The notes: generated from the sequence alone by a model not told the origin. Shown: positions 35,416 through 45,346, counted from the first letter of the stretch. The stretch: DNA of 64,000 nucleotides from Novosphingobium decolorationis (GCF_018417475.1 NZ_CP054856.1:1326001-1390000); one strand, 5' to 3'. Program-made: numbers and translations.

Positions 35416-36069
35416 TCACCCCATCGCGGCGGCCAGCTTGGTGTGGTAGCCCAGCCGCGCGTAGGCGCCCCCGTTGTAGGCGCGCGCGAAGGCGCGGCAG
35501 TCGTCGGGATCGGTGGAGAGCGCGGCCATTTCGTCGTTCAACTCATTGTATTCGACATAATGGGCCAGCAGTTCGTAGTGCTTGAGCTCGGAGGCGACCG
35601 TGCTGAAGGCAAAGGCGAAGGGGCTCGCAAAGCCGAACTCGTCCCACCACTGCCCCAGCACCTGGAACTTGCCCCAGGAGCAGGCCATGAACGCGGCATC
35701 GACATCGCCGGTCACGATCGCGCCCGCCAGCTTGTCCCAGCTGCTTTCGCTGTAGCCGCCGTAGCGCGGGTTGCTGAAGGCCGTGACCGACCAGCGCCCG
35801 CCGGTGTACTTGTGGAACTTGTGCCGCTCGTAGAGGATCTTGGGGCGCCCCTGCCGGTCAAACCCGCCGCCCGAGGATTCCACCTGCGCCACCGCGCGCA
35901 GCTGTTTCACGCTGACGTGGAGGCGCTCGGCCAGCTCGGCCTCTTCCGCATCGGTGATGGCGGGCGCCTGGGTATTGGTGAAGGCGGTCAGCAGCGCCGC
36001 GCGCGACTTGGGGCCCCAGATCCCGTCGGGCTTGGCGCCCACGGCCGATTGCAGCTCGACAATGTTCAT
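35416..36069 (-). CDS. N-acetylmuramidase (DUF3380, phage-lysin type)
   Basis: The 217-residue protein has an N-terminal peptidoglycan-binding-like segment (MNIVELQSAVGAKPDGIWGP followed by KSRAALLTAF) and a DUF3380 muramidase domain: VAQVESSGGGFDRQGRPKIL with the catalytic Glu, YERHKFHKYTGG, ACSWGKFQVLGQWW and FARAYNGGAYARLGYH. Such proteins are endolysins of phages, especially those infecting Proteobacteria. No holin, terminase or capsid gene is nearby, so it is either a phage remnant or a host-recruited wall hydrolase. It has no signal peptide. Confidence 0.9.
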   Translation of the reverse strand: MNIVELQSAVGAKPDGIWGPKSRAALLTAFTNTQAPAITDAEEAELAERLHVSVKQLRAVAQVESSGGGFDRQGRPKILYERHKFHKYTGGRWSVTAFSNPRYGGYSESSWDKLAGAIVTGDVDAAFMACSWGKFQVLGQWWDEFGFASPFAFAFSTVASELKHYELLAHYVEYNELNDEMAALSTDPDDCRAFARAYNGGAYARLGYHTKLAAAMG

Positions 36070-36331
36070 GACGATGTCTCCCGACGGCTCGACAGACCCT
36101 GAAAATGCGGGCCGAAGCGAAGTCGAGTCAAAGAATTTAAGATGACAAAAGCCGTAACGGCAGGCCGGGATCTTGAGATTTCAGGACAATTTACTGTGGA
36201 GGCGCGCGCCTCGGCCACCCGTGCCGGAGCTGCGCTGGATGGCGGCTCGCTTCGTCGCAAGGCCTTTGCAATCGTGTGCCCCTCGCGCCTAGCAAGGCCC
36301 AAGGGACATACCGGGACTTGAGGGATATTCG

Positions 36332-36733
36332 ATGAGGGGTTTCACACGCGCCGCCGCGCTCGCCGCACTGGTCATTGCCGTCACCAGCGCGCCGACGCTC
36401 GCTGACGATCCGCGCGATCCCGGGATGCGCTCGCGCGCCGCGCGCGAGGCCGATGCCGCCGAGATCCGCCGCCTCAACCGCGAACAGGCCGCCTACGTCG
36501 CGCGCCGCGATGCCCGCTATGCGCAAGACTGGGACGACTGGGCTGCGGCCGAGGCCGACCGCCGCGACTATGCGGACTACAGTGCCCGCGCCTACAATGA
36601 AGACATGCAGGCCTACGAGGACGACCGCAGCCGTTATGCCCGCGCGCGGCAGGACTACGAGGCCGAGCGCGCCGCCTGGGAACGCGACGTGCGCGCCTGC
36701 CGCCAGGGCTACTACAGCCGCTGCGGGGGCTGA
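36332..36733 (+). CDS. Small exported coiled-coil protein, unknown function
   Basis: A 133-residue protein with a signal peptide (MRGFTRAAALAALVIAVTSA ending near TLA), then a highly charged, Arg-, Asp-, Ala- and Tyr-rich helical body (RREQAAYVARRD-like heptads: EIRRLNREQAAYVARRDARY, DMQAYEDDRSRYARARQDYE) and a short tail with two Cys (CRQGYYSRCGG) that may form a disulfide. No family recognised; a periplasmic location is likely. The 260 bases before it show no gene. Confidence 0.78.
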   Translation: MRGFTRAAALAALVIAVTSAPTLADDPRDPGMRSRAAREADAAEIRRLNREQAAYVARRDARYAQDWDDWAAAEADRRDYADYSARAYNEDMQAYEDDRSRYARARQDYEAERAAWERDVRACRQGYYSRCGG

Positions 36734-36770
36734 CCGGGCAGCGACCGCCACCTTGCAGAAAGCCTATTTC

Positions 36771-36883
36771 CAAGGGGCCATCGCCCCTTGACCCCAAAAC
36801 GGGCGGCCTCACCTTCCTAGCGCCACGTGGCGCGCGGGACGAGAGCTCGACAGTTTGGGGAGCCCGGGGGCAATGGCCCTCGG
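36771..36883 (+). repeat. 113-bp double-hairpin intergenic repeat, full copy
   Basis: Nearly identical to the copy at 31038-31150. Hairpin A 36771-36790; hairpin B CCGGGGGC-AATG-GCCCTCGG at 36864-36883, with one base weakening its stem. It begins 38 bases after the stop of the small exported protein. Confidence 0.9.
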
Positions 36884-37371
36884 ACGTATTCTTCTGCTTC
36901 TCCGGTTTGTTCACATACGTGGCTTCAGCGGCGGCGCCCTGTTCGCCCAGCCCCCGTAAATCTACGTAAAAGCAGGGCCTTGGCCGCGTTTCGTCGCGTC
37001 CTGAGGGCAGTCTGCACCAGCGCCCAATGAAACACTTTGTTTCACAGCAAGAGGGGCGTATAATCCAAAATTACCGCAGGGAGAGGTCGCCGCAATCATA
37101 AGTTGCGATAAACTCGATGAACTTCCCGATGCCCTGGCGACCCGCCAGACATCCCGATCACCGACTCGGTGCCTGATTGACGACCAGGCACGCACCGAAA
37201 CGCAACGCCTTTCGTGAGAGCTTGCTGCCCAGTGACGCAGCCCGTCCCCCACGCCTGAAATTCGAACGCGAAACGGGCCGATTGCCCGGTGCGAACACCC
37301 TTGTCCGCACATGCCTCTACCTGCGTCCCGCGCGGCTCCCCATGGGCTGCGCACCGTAGAGGAGAAGTACC
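36884..37371. other. Intergenic stretch with a 17-bp palindrome, no supported gene
   Basis: Between the repeat and urcA no reading frame has a recognisable family or ribosome-binding site. TGAAAC-acttt-GTTTCA (37028-37044) is a 6-bp inverted repeat that might be an operator. The AT-rich part around 37030-37075 is the most promoter-like region and would serve urcA. The urcA ribosome-binding site is GAGGAG just before 37372. Confidence 0.5.
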
Positions 37372-37755
37372 ATGAACAGGCTTACCATTGCCGCCTGCAC
37401 GCTCGGCTGCGTGCTGCTGGGAAGCGCCGCCTCGGCGTCCAACGAAGTGGTCGTGCAAAAGCACGTCTGGGAGGACCTACCGACGGTTGCCGTGCGTTAC
37501 AGCGACCTTGACCTCGACAGCGCCAGCGGGCGCGACGCGCTCGACCTGCGCCTCGTGCGCGCGGTGAAGAGCGTGTGCGGCGCGCCGGACCTGCGCGAAT
37601 TGCAGGAGATGGCGCAAATGCGCGACTGCCGCGTGACGTCGCTCGCCCGCGCCCACGCCGACCGCGACGCGCTGATGGACATGCGCATGGCCGCACGCGG
37701 CAACCCCGAACGCCTCGCCGCGCTCGACAGGGCCACGCTGCGCGTGGGGCAGTAG
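37372..37755 (+). CDS. UrcA-family secreted protein
   Basis: A 127-residue protein with a signal peptide (MNRLTIAACTLGCVLLGSAA, cleaved near ASA) and the UrcA domain: VAVRYSDLDLDSASGRDALDLR, then VRAVKSVCGAPDLRELQEMA with the paired Cys (CGAP and MRDCR) that likely form a disulfide. UrcA proteins are frequent in sphingomonads and caulobacters; function is unknown. Ribosome-binding site GAGGAG lies 7 bases before ATG. It is followed by a double-hairpin repeat. Confidence 0.88.
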   Translation: MNRLTIAACTLGCVLLGSAASASNEVVVQKHVWEDLPTVAVRYSDLDLDSASGRDALDLRLVRAVKSVCGAPDLRELQEMAQMRDCRVTSLARAHADRDALMDMRMAARGNPERLAALDRATLRVGQ

Positions 37756-37768
37756 GGAGAAGAGGATT

Positions 37769-37882
37769 CAAGGGGCCATCGCCCCTTGGACCCCGGAATC
37801 GGCGACCTCGCCTTTCGCACGCCATGGTGCGCGCGGGAGGTGAGCCTGACAGTTCGGGGAGCCCGAGGGCGAGGACCCTCGG
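37769..37882 (+). repeat. Double-hairpin intergenic repeat, full but diverged copy
   Basis: Hairpin A CAAGGGGC-CATC-GCCCCTTG (37769-37788) is intact. Hairpin B CCGAGGGC-GAGG-ACCCTCGG (37863-37882) has one mispair. The middle has diverged (GCACGCCATGGTGCGCGCGG) while keeping its palindromic character. The copy is 114 bp and starts 14 bases after the urcA stop. Confidence 0.88.
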
Positions 37883-37960
37883 AGGATACTCTTTTGCCCT
37901 CAAGTGTCAGGATCACGGGCCCTGAAACGCGTCCTTCCCTGCCCCGATCCCGCACACACG

Positions 37961-37997
37961 AAGGGCAGGAACCGCACATCGGCGGTCCCTGCCCTTT
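37961..37997 (-). terminator. Hairpin terminator for the DAHP synthase gene
   Basis: AAGGGCAGGAACCGC (37961-37975) pairs with GCGGTCCCTGCCCTT (37982-37996) with one mismatch and a 6-base loop, 28 bases beyond the stop of the minus-strand DAHP synthase gene. Confidence 0.72.
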
Positions 37998-38024
37998 GGT
38001 GTCTTCAGCGGACTGGCGTGCGGA

Positions 38025-39407
38025 TCAGGCGGCGGCCTGGTGCTGCGCGTTGGCTTCGAGGTTGAGCAGGTCCGCCATCTCGAAGGCCAGTTCGATCGAC
38101 TGCGCGCCGTTGAGGCGGGGATCGCAGTGCGTGTGGTAGCGATCGCCCAGCCGCTCGTCGGTGATGGCGATGGCGCCGCCCGTGCACTCGGTCACGTCCT
38201 GGCCGGTCATCTCGACATGGATGCCGCCCGCGTGCGTGCCTTCGGCGCGGTGCACCGCGAAGAAGCCGCGCACTTCGGAGAGGATGCGGTCGTAGGGGCG
38301 GGTCTTGAGGCCCGAATCGGTCTTGATGACGTTGCCGTGCATGGGATCGCACGACCACACCACCGGGTGCCCTTCGGCCTTCACCGCGCGCACCAGCTTG
38401 GGGAGCCCTGCCTCGACCTTCTCATGGCCGAAACGGCTGATGAGGGTCATGCGGCCCGGCTCGCGGTTGGGGTTGAGCGTGTCGAGCATCTTGAGGAGCG
38501 CGTCGGGCTCCAGGCTCGGACCACACTTCATGCCGATGGGGTTTTCGACACCGCGCAGGAACTCGACGTGGGCCGAGCCTTCAAAGCGGGTGCGGTCCCC
38601 GATCCACAGCATGTGCGCGGAGCAGTCGTACCAGCCGCCGGTCAGCGAATCGCGGCGGGTCAGGGCCTGCTCGTAGGGGAGCAGCAGCGCTTCGTGGCTG
38701 GTGTAGAACTGGGTGCCCTGCAGCTGCGGGACGGTCGTGGGATCGACGCCGCAGGCCGACATGAAGTCGAGCGCCTCGCCGATGCGGTCGGCCATCTGCG
38801 CGAACTTCTCACCCCAGGGGCTGCGGTCGATGTGCTCCATCGTCCACTTGTGGACCTGGCTGAGGTTGGCATAGCCGCCGGTCGCAAAGGCGCGCAGCAG
38901 GTTCAGCGTCGCGGCCGACTGGCCATAGGCCTGGACCATGCGTTCGGGATCGTTGCGGCGCGCCTGCGCATTGCCCTCGATGCCGTTGATGATGTCGCCG
39001 AAGTAGCTGGGCATCTCGACGCCATCGACCATCTCGGTCGGCGAGGAGCGCGGCTTGGCGAACTGCCCGGCCATGCGCCCGACCTTCACCACTGGCTGCT
39101 TGCTGGCGAAGGTGAGCACGACGGCCATCTGCAGCAGGACGCGGAAGGTGTCGCGGATGTTGTCGGGGTGGAACTCGGCGAAGCTCTCCGCGCAGTCTCC
39201 GCCCTGAAGCAGGAAACCGCGGCCCTCGGCCACTTCGGCGAGGTCCTTCTTCAGTTCGCGCGCTTCGCCTGCAAAGACCAGCGGCGGAAACTTTGCCAGG
39301 GTCGCCTCGACCTCGTTCAGCTTGGTCTCATCGCCATATACCGGAAGGTGGCGCGCTTCCTGCGCCTTCCAGCCATCCGGGGTCCAATTGCTTGCCACGT
39401 CGTTCAC
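38025..39407 (-). CDS. aroG: Class II 3-deoxy-7-phosphoheptulonate (DAHP) synthase
   Basis: Condenses phosphoenolpyruvate and erythrose-4-phosphate in the first step of aromatic amino acid synthesis. The 460-residue protein is of the plant-like class II type: [35 protein letters not shown] with the metal-binding Cys, [63 protein letters not shown] and [16 protein letters not shown]. All substrate-binding motifs are present. Start ATG 39407. The adjacent M16 protease gene upstream on the same strand is separated by 193 bases including a hairpin. Confidence 0.97.
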   Translation of the reverse strand: MNDVASNWTPDGWKAQEARHLPVYGDETKLNEVEATLAKFPPLVFAGEARELKKDLAEVAEGRGFLLQGGDCAESFAEFHPDNIRDTFRVLLQMAVVLTFASKQPVVKVGRMAGQFAKPRSSPTEMVDGVEMPSYFGDIINGIEGNAQARRNDPERMVQAYGQSAATLNLLRAFATGGYANLSQVHKWTMEHIDRSPWGEKFAQMADRIGEALDFMSACGVDPTTVPQLQGTQFYTSHEALLLPYEQALTRRDSLTGGWYDCSAHMLWIGDRTRFEGSAHVEFLRGVENPIGMKCGPSLEPDALLKMLDTLNPNREPGRMTLISRFGHEKVEAGLPKLVRAVKAEGHPVVWSCDPMHGNVIKTDSGLKTRPYDRILSEVRGFFAVHRAEGTHAGGIHVEMTGQDVTECTGGAIAITDERLGDRYHTHCDPRLNGAQSIELAFEMADLLNLEANAQHQAAA

Positions 39408-39554
39408 TCCTGAAATGCGGCCCTCTCCCGGGCCGCTCCTGCCGGGTCGCCACGGGCGCCCGGATACCTTGCACGAAGCCTCGGCAAGGCGGGCCCCATA
39501 GCCTCTGCCCGCAATTTTTGCAAAGAAGCTTTGCCCAAAACCGCTAATCGGTTG

Positions 39555-39587
39555 CGCGGCAGGGGTTTTTGAGAAAGCCCTGCCGCG
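39555..39587 (-). terminator. Hairpin after the M16 peptidase gene
   Basis: CGCGGCAGGG (39555-39564) pairs with CCCTGCCGCG (39578-39587) around a 13-base loop, just beyond the minus-strand M16 stop at 39601. It lacks a T-run on that strand, so termination is likely but not certain. Confidence 0.6.
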
Positions 39588-39600
39588 TGGACATCGCGCG

Positions 39601-42576
39601 TTACTTTGCCGCGACCTTGCTCCCGCTGCCCTCTTCGGGGATCACCTCAAGCCGCCAGGAATTGCCTTCGCCCAGATACTTGGCGGCAAGCGCCTGCATC
39701 TCGGCCGGGGTGGTCCGGGTAAAGTCGATCAGCACCGAGCGCACCGAGCCGAAGCGCGAAGGATCGCGGCTCGCGCCTTCCAGCTGGTTCATGAAGAACG
39801 AGGTGCTCGACGCCGCGCGCGTCACCTGCTGGCGCAGCGGTTCGGTGACGCGGGCCAGTTCGTCGGCGGTCGGCGGGTTGGCGATGAGGTCCTGCGCGAT
39901 CTCCTCGGCGGTCTGGTAGAACACGTCGACCGACTTGGGATCGACCTGCGCCACCGCCGTGATCGCCCCGCCCGCCTGGAGATCGACCGGCCAGGTCGAA
40001 TAGACATAGGGCGAATAGGCCACGCCCAGCTTCTCGCGCACCGCATCGATCAGGCGGTTGGTGAAGAGCTGGGTGAGGATTTCCAGCTGGCGCGATTCGC
40101 GGATTTCCAGGGTGCCCCCGCCGGTCGGCCAGGAGAGCACGGCGGCGGCCTGGTCGGGATCGCCATGGTGGTGCAGGACAACCGGCTTCGTGCTGGGCTG
40201 CGCGGCCGCGATATCGGGCGCACTCGCGGTGCTGCGCGCGTCCTCGCGCGGCTTGAGAGCGCCAAAGGTCTTCTCCAGCGCGGCAATCGCGGCCGCCTTG
40301 TCGAAGTCCCCGTAGATCTGCACTTCCACCGGCCCTTCGGCGAGCGCCTTGGACCACACGCGCTTGAAGCCCTCGGGGGTCGCCTTGTCGATCTCGGCGG
40401 GCGTGGGCGTGGCAAAGCGCGCGTCCTTGCCGTGCTGGTAGTAGTCCAGATCACGGCTGAGGATGCCCTGCGGCGAGGTGGCGAAGGTGTCGTACTGGAT
40501 CTTGGCCGCAGCCTTGGCGCGGCGCAGCGGGTTCTCGTCCCAGCGCGGCAGGTCGAGCTTGGCCGCGAAGAGATAGAGCTGGTCTTCCAGATCCTGCGGG
40601 CGCGTCTCGGCCTTGAGCTGGAAGGCGGCGTCATCGACCGTGAACTCGAAGCCCATCTTGCGGCCCGTCGAGATCACGTCGAGATCGTCGAGCCCCAGCG
40701 TTGCCAGCCCCGATCCCACCAGCGCGTATTCGCCCAGCGTCAGGTAGGGCGCGTCTTCCGGCGCGATCGAGCGCGTGCCGCCCCCGAAGCGCACCTTGGC
40801 GACCACGCGGCCCGGCTCCTCGGCGACCGGCCAGAGCAGCGCCTTCACGCCATTGGCAAAGGTCAGCTCCTCGATGTCGAGAAGGCCAGTGGGCTGGTCG
40901 GCGATAGGGGCCGCCGGCGTGCCGATGGCGGGCAGCGTGTCGAACGAGACCGGCTCGGCGTTGGTGACCCGGCGCGCGGTGGCGTCGGGCTCGACCGGCG
41001 CGATCAGCGCGTCGCGCAGCGCCGTGGCGGTGACCTTGCCCTCCTCCTGCGTGGTGAAGAGCGCGCGCGTCACGGTGCCCGCGAAGAGGCCACGGGTGTG
41101 GTCGAGCACGGCCTGCGGGGTGAACAATGCGCGCGATTCGCGGAAGATGCGCAGCACGTCCTTGGGCGAGGCGACCGTCTCGCGGATGTCGAGCGCGTTG
41201 ACCAGATCATCGGCCAGCTGGGAGCCGGGCAGGATACGCTCCTGCTCGACCGGGACCTGGAAGGCGACGTCAAGCTCGGCCACCTCGCGGTCGATCTCGG
41301 CCTGCGTGGGCGCGCGGGTCATGGCATCGGCAATCACGCCGCGCACGTCCTCCAGCGCCTCCTTCCAGTCATCGCCCAGCGGCGTGACCGACATGAAGGT
41401 GACGTCGGCGCTGCGCGAGATCTTGTCGGTGTTGACCGAGGCCGAAAGGAAGCTGCCCCCGGCGCGCGCGCGGGTCTCGAGGCGCCGGTTGATGATCGCC
41501 TGGGCAATCGCGTCGGTCATCAGCCCCTGGTTGTAGGGGATGTTGTCGACGACCTGGTTCCAGGGCCGCAGCGTTGCGACAAGCAGCGAGGGCGGCAGGT
41601 CGGGCTCGACCAGCACGCGGGTCTCGCCCACGGGCGCGAGTTCGCGGTTGTTGCCCGCAAAGCCCTTGGGCGCGGCGGGTTCGCCAAAGCTGGGAGGCGT
41701 GGCCTTCGCACCCTTGGCCTGCCAGTCGCCGAACCATTTGCGCACGTAGCTTTCCAGCATCGCCGGGTCGGCATCGCCCGCGACGATCACGGTCACGTTA
41801 TCGGGCCGGTACCAGCGCTTGTAGAAGGCGCGCACGCTCTCCTGCGTCGCGGCGTTGAGCGTCTCGAGCGTGCCGATGGGCTGGCGTTCGGCGAGCGGCT
41901 GGCCCTGGTAGAGCGTCTCCTGCATCGCGTTCTGGACGCGCAGGGCCGCGCCGCCGCGCTCGCGCATCTCGGCCAGCACGATCGGGCGGTCCTGCTTGAG
42001 GTTGTCGGCCGAAAGCGTGGGCGCGGTGACCATGCCCGACATCAGCTTGAAGGTCTCGTCGAGCGAGGTGGGCGTCGCGTTGGGCAGGTCGAGCTTGAAC
42101 ACGGTCTGCGTCGCCGAGGTCACCGCGTTGGTGTCGGTCCCGAAGGTCGCGCCCAGCCGCTGGAAGGCGGCGATGGCCTGGCCCGAAGGGATGTACTTCG
42201 ACTGGCGGAACAGCATGTGTTCGAGAAGGTGCGCATAGCCGCGCTCGGCGTCGGTCTCATAGAGCGAGCCGGCATCCACCCGCACGCGGATCGAGACCTG
42301 CCCCGGCGGCACGCCGTTCTTGCGCACCGCATAGCGCAGGCCGTTGTCCATCTCGCCGAAGTGCCAGGCCTTGTCGTGCGGGATGTTGCTGCCGCGGTAG
42401 AGCCAGGGGTCCTCCTCGTTCGTCTGCAGCACCGGCGCGGGAGGAGCGGCCTCGGCCGGCGCGGGGGCGTCCGTGGACGGGGGCGATGCGTCCTGCGCAG
42501 CGGCGGACGGGACCGGGACCTGCAGAAGGAAGGCAAGACAGGCGAGCGAACTGGCGGCGCGCGAAATAGTGGTCAT
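39601..42576 (-). CDS. Large periplasmic M16-family zinc metallopeptidase
   Basis: The 991-residue protein from ATG 42576 has a signal peptide ([20 protein letters not shown], cleaved near AAAQ), a Pro/Ala-rich stretch and two M16 repeats. The first holds the inverted zinc motif HLLEH (His116, Glu119, His120) in [19 protein letters not shown] and a downstream Glu region in [10 protein letters not shown]. The second ([13 protein letters not shown] onwards) lacks HxxEH, as usual for this pitrilysin/PqqL-like group. The enzyme would degrade peptides in the periplasm. The upstream open frame to 42660 has no start site support. Confidence 0.93.
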   Translation of the reverse strand: MTTISRAASSLACLAFLLQVPVPSAAAQDASPPSTDAPAPAEAAPPAPVLQTNEEDPWLYRGSNIPHDKAWHFGEMDNGLRYAVRKNGVPPGQVSIRVRVDAGSLYETDAERGYAHLLEHMLFRQSKYIPSGQAIAAFQRLGATFGTDTNAVTSATQTVFKLDLPNATPTSLDETFKLMSGMVTAPTLSADNLKQDRPIVLAEMRERGGAALRVQNAMQETLYQGQPLAERQPIGTLETLNAATQESVRAFYKRWYRPDNVTVIVAGDADPAMLESYVRKWFGDWQAKGAKATPPSFGEPAAPKGFAGNNRELAPVGETRVLVEPDLPPSLLVATLRPWNQVVDNIPYNQGLMTDAIAQAIINRRLETRARAGGSFLSASVNTDKISRSADVTFMSVTPLGDDWKEALEDVRGVIADAMTRAPTQAEIDREVAELDVAFQVPVEQERILPGSQLADDLVNALDIRETVASPKDVLRIFRESRALFTPQAVLDHTRGLFAGTVTRALFTTQEEGKVTATALRDALIAPVEPDATARRVTNAEPVSFDTLPAIGTPAAPIADQPTGLLDIEELTFANGVKALLWPVAEEPGRVVAKVRFGGGTRSIAPEDAPYLTLGEYALVGSGLATLGLDDLDVISTGRKMGFEFTVDDAAFQLKAETRPQDLEDQLYLFAAKLDLPRWDENPLRRAKAAAKIQYDTFATSPQGILSRDLDYYQHGKDARFATPTPAEIDKATPEGFKRVWSKALAEGPVEVQIYGDFDKAAAIAALEKTFGALKPREDARSTASAPDIAAAQPSTKPVVLHHHGDPDQAAAVLSWPTGGGTLEIRESRQLEILTQLFTNRLIDAVREKLGVAYSPYVYSTWPVDLQAGGAITAVAQVDPKSVDVFYQTAEEIAQDLIANPPTADELARVTEPLRQQVTRAASSTSFFMNQLEGASRDPSRFGSVRSVLIDFTRTTPAEMQALAAKYLGEGNSWRLEVIPEEGSGSKVAAK

Positions 42577-42790
42577 TGCCAAGGCTATAGGATGCGGGCG
42601 GATTAAGGGCCAGTGAATAGAGCGCCGCGCACACCTGCTTCGCTCATGCACAAATATCACCTTTAACCTTTATAACCGGCAACTTGGTTGAGATCGGCCG
42701 CAATCTGCGCCGCTGTCAGCCCCGGACAAAACGTCCCGCACCCGCCCCATGACTTGATTAAAAGCCCCAAAAGCCTAAATCGCGGGCATC

Positions 42791-43369
42791 ATGTTTATTG
42801 AAACCGAAACGACTCCCAACCCCGCCACGCTCAAGTTCCTGCCTGGTCGGGAAGTCATGGCCGACGGCACGCGCGAGTTTACCTCGCCCGAGGACGCGGC
42901 CGCCTCGCCGCTCGCCGAAGCGCTGTTTGACCTGGGCGACGTCACCGGCGTCTTCTTCGGCCACGGCTTCATTTCGGTCACCGCGGCGCCCGGCGTCGAG
43001 TGGCCCGGCCTCAAGCCGCAGGTCGTCTCGATCCTGCTCGACCACTTCGTTTCCGAGGCCCCGCTGTTCCGCCAGAGCGGCAACGGCATCGCCGTCCCGC
43101 CCGAGAGCGAGGACGCGGACCTGGGCGACGATCCGGCCGATGCGGACATCATCGCGCAGATCAAGGACCTGATCGAGACCCGCGTGCGCCCGGCGGTGGC
43201 CAACGACGGCGGCGACATCGTCTACCGGGGCTTCCGCGAAGGCGTGGTCTACCTCTCGATGCAGGGCGCCTGCTCGGGCTGCCCTTCCTCGAGCGCGACG
43301 CTCAAGCACGGCATCGAAAGCCTGCTCAAGCACTACGTGCCCGAAGTCAGCGAGGTGCGCGCGGCCTGA
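42791..43369 (+). CDS. NifU-family Fe-S scaffold/carrier protein (Nfu)
   Basis: The 192-residue protein has the two Nfu domains: an N-terminal Nfu_N (MFIETETTPNPATLKFLPGR, the typical start of alphaproteobacterial members) and a C-terminal NifU domain with VRPAVANDGGDIVYRGF and the Fe-S-binding CSGCPSS motif. It delivers 4Fe-4S clusters to target enzymes. Convergent or divergent context gives no operon clue. The 214 bases before it contain only an AT-leaning promoter-like stretch (42640-42680). Confidence 0.95.
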   Translation: MFIETETTPNPATLKFLPGREVMADGTREFTSPEDAAASPLAEALFDLGDVTGVFFGHGFISVTAAPGVEWPGLKPQVVSILLDHFVSEAPLFRQSGNGIAVPPESEDADLGDDPADADIIAQIKDLIETRVRPAVANDGGDIVYRGFREGVVYLSMQGACSGCPSSSATLKHGIESLLKHYVPEVSEVRAA

Positions 43370-43424
43370 TCGGCCGCCCCTTTTCACGACCTCTCCCCGA
43401 CAACAGCAAAGTCAGCCCGCCCGC

Positions 43425-44090
43425 GTGTCGCCCTCGCCCTCACCGTCCCCCGCCGTCCCTCCGGCCCGAACCCTCGTCATCGACAGCGCCACGGCGGCCT
43501 GTTCGGTGGCCCTTCTGGAGGGCAATACGCTGATCGGCGGGACGTTTCGCGTGCTCGGGCGCGGCCACGCCGAGGCGCTGGTGCCGATGATCGCGCAGCT
43601 GCCCGAACGCGGCAAGGCCGACCGCATCGCGGTGGCGCTGGGCCCGGGCAGCTTTACCGGCGTGCGCGTGGGCCTTGCCGCCGCGCGCGCCCTGGCGCTC
43701 GCCTGGGGGGCCGAGATCGTGGGCTATCCCACCCTTGCGCTGGTCGCGGCGATGGCGCGCGAGGCCTTCGGTGAAGGCCAGGTGGATGTCGCCATGACCG
43801 GCGGACACGGCGAATGGTTCGTCGAGAGCTTCGATGCGGCGGGCGCCAGCACGGCGCCGCTCGCCTCGCTCAAACCGGACGCCGCCGCGCAGGCCCTCAC
43901 CGCCCAGCGCGTCACTGGCAACGAGGCCGAAGCGCTCGTCGCCGCGCGCGGCCACGGCACGGCCCAGCCCCTGCTCCCCGATGCCCGCGCTTTCGCCGCG
44001 CTTCCCACGGCCCACCTCACGCCCGACATCAGCCCGCTGTATGGCCGCGCGCCCGATGCGCGCTTGCCCGGCGGCACGTTGCCCGGCTAG
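43425..44090 (+). CDS. tsaB: tRNA threonylcarbamoyladenosine biosynthesis protein TsaB
   Basis: TsaB is the inactive-kinase-fold partner of TsaD in making t6A37 on ANN-decoding tRNAs. The 221-residue protein starts at GTG 43425 with a short Ser/Pro-rich lead, then LVIDSATAACSVALLEG, GHAEALVPMIAQL, RIAVALGPGSFTGVRVGLAA and ARALALAWGAEIVGYPTLAL, which are the family motifs. It is followed 44 bases later by rimI, a frequent neighbour. Confidence 0.94.
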   Translation: MSPSPSPSPAVPPARTLVIDSATAACSVALLEGNTLIGGTFRVLGRGHAEALVPMIAQLPERGKADRIAVALGPGSFTGVRVGLAAARALALAWGAEIVGYPTLALVAAMAREAFGEGQVDVAMTGGHGEWFVESFDAAGASTAPLASLKPDAAAQALTAQRVTGNEAEALVAARGHGTAQPLLPDARAFAALPTAHLTPDISPLYGRAPDARLPGGTLPG

Positions 44091-44134
44091 TCTGCGCACT
44101 CTTGAACACAAGTAGTCCCCGCCAGCAGGATCCC

Positions 44135-44590
44135 ATGACCGAAGACCTCGACAAGTTGATGGAAGTCATGACCGCGGCCTTCGACCCTCTATACGGGGAA
44201 GCCTGGACCCGGCGCCAAGTCGAAGACGCGTTACTTTTTGGACATACGTACTACAGCCTTGTCGATGCCTGTGGGAATCCCCCCGAGGCAGAGACCCCCG
44301 CGGTCGGTTTCACGCTCTCGCGCCACGGCTTCGACGAAGAAGAACTTCTCCTCCTGGCCGTAATTCCGCAGGAACGCGGGAAAGGTCTCGGCAAGACTCT
44401 TCTCGAATTACTTAGTAATTCCGCTAAACACCGCGGTGCGCAACGGCTGTTGCTGGAAATGCGAAAGGGAAACCCTGCCGAATCCCTTTACAGCGCATTC
44501 GGATTCTACCAGATCGGCGAACGCCCCGACTACTACCGCTTATTGTCGGGAGAGCGCGTCAACGCGATTACATTTGCGCGCGATCTCTGA
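44135..44590 (+). CDS. rimI: Ribosomal-protein-alanine N-acetyltransferase RimI (GNAT)
   Basis: The 151-residue GNAT acetyltransferase starts at ATG 44135, with AGGA 4-7 bases before. Acetyl-CoA-binding motif A is LLAVIPQERGKGLGKTLLEL and motif B LLLEMRKGNPAESLYSAFGF ends with YQIGERPDYY, as in RimI, which acetylates the N-terminus of ribosomal protein S18. Position directly after tsaB supports the assignment. Codon use here is a little more AT-rich than neighbouring genes. Confidence 0.9.
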   Translation: MTEDLDKLMEVMTAAFDPLYGEAWTRRQVEDALLFGHTYYSLVDACGNPPEAETPAVGFTLSRHGFDEEELLLLAVIPQERGKGLGKTLLELLSNSAKHRGAQRLLLEMRKGNPAESLYSAFGFYQIGERPDYYRLLSGERVNAITFARDL

Positions 44591-44671
44591 GTTTAAATTG
44601 GGCAGATTCAAGGTTTCCATCCATTTTGGCAGCGCGAAGTCCAAAACAACTTACGATACTACTTGAAACAT

Positions 44672-44687
44672 TGGCTCGTTTGAGCCA
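44672..44687. promoter_or_regulatory. Inverted repeat in the AT-rich leader of mucR
   Basis: TGGCTC-gttt-GAGCCA lies 75 bases before the mucR start, inside the noticeably AT-rich interval 44591-44760. MucR/Ros proteins bind AT-rich operators and repress their own genes in rhizobia, so this leader is a plausible autoregulatory region. No motif match beyond the palindrome is claimed. Confidence 0.4.
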
Positions 44688-44761
44688 TTGCATCTCTCGG
44701 CAAGTCACAGATGTGTCGGCCAACGAATGAATGCCTCAAGGTCGCTATAGAGGAAAATATA

Positions 44762-45208
44762 ATGGAAACTGTTCAGCCCGACATGAGCGAAACGCTCATC
44801 ACCCTCACTTCCGACATTGTTGCCGCGCACGTCAGCAACAACAGCGTTACGGTCGATGATCTCCCCTCGCTGATCAACAATGTTTACGGCGCACTTGCCG
44901 GTCTCGGCGGCACCACGGCCGTGGAAGAAGAAAAGCCCGAGCCCGCCGTTTCGGTTCGCGCCTCGATCAAGCCCGACTACATCGTCTGCCTTGAAGACGG
45001 CAAGAAGCTCAAGATGCTCAAGCGCCACCTGATGACGCACTACAACATGACCCCGGAAGAGTACCGCGCGCGCTGGAACCTGCCCGCCGACTACCCGATG
45101 GTCGCCCCCAACTACGCCGAAAAGCGTCGCGAACTCGCGAAGAAGATCGGCCTGGGCCGCAAGCCCAACGCCCGCCGTGGCCGCAAGCCCAAGGCGGTGG
45201 CTGCCTGA
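44762..45208 (+). CDS. mucR: MucR/Ros-family zinc-finger transcriptional regulator
   Basis: The 148-residue protein starts at ATG 44762 (METVQPDMSETLI), with an N-terminal helical oligomerisation part and the Ros/MucR C-terminal domain: KPDYIVCLEDGKKLKMLKRH followed by LMTHYNMTPEEYRARWNLP, then YPMVAPNYAEKRRELAKKIGLG and a basic tail RKPNARRGRKPK. MucR-type regulators bind AT-rich DNA and can act as H-NS-like silencers of acquired genes, cell-cycle and surface-polysaccharide genes. Frame open upstream to 44711 lacks a good start. Confidence 0.95.
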   Translation: METVQPDMSETLITLTSDIVAAHVSNNSVTVDDLPSLINNVYGALAGLGGTTAVEEEKPEPAVSVRASIKPDYIVCLEDGKKLKMLKRHLMTHYNMTPEEYRARWNLPADYPMVAPNYAEKRRELAKKIGLGRKPNARRGRKPKAVAA

Positions 45209-45258
45209 TAGGCGCCCGCACCGGAAAAGAGGGTACGCCTGAACCTTGCTCCCCCCAC

Positions 45259-45286
45259 CTCGCCCGGCCCGACCTTACCGGGCGAG
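45259..45286 (+). terminator. Hairpin downstream of mucR
   Basis: CTCGCCCGG (45259-45267) pairs with CCGGGCGAG (45278-45286) around a 10-base loop, 50 bases after the mucR stop. No T-run follows. Confidence 0.55.
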
Positions 45287-45346
45287 AACAGTGCAAACGT
45301 TCGCCGTCCCCCTTTCCCCTTTCCCGATTCTTTTGGTATCGGGACG

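Noticed and set aside
40165-42606. An 813-codon open frame antisense to the M16 peptidase
   Set aside because: Mirror frame of a gene with intact zinc motif and signal peptide; rich in Arg, Gly and His as usual for shadows.
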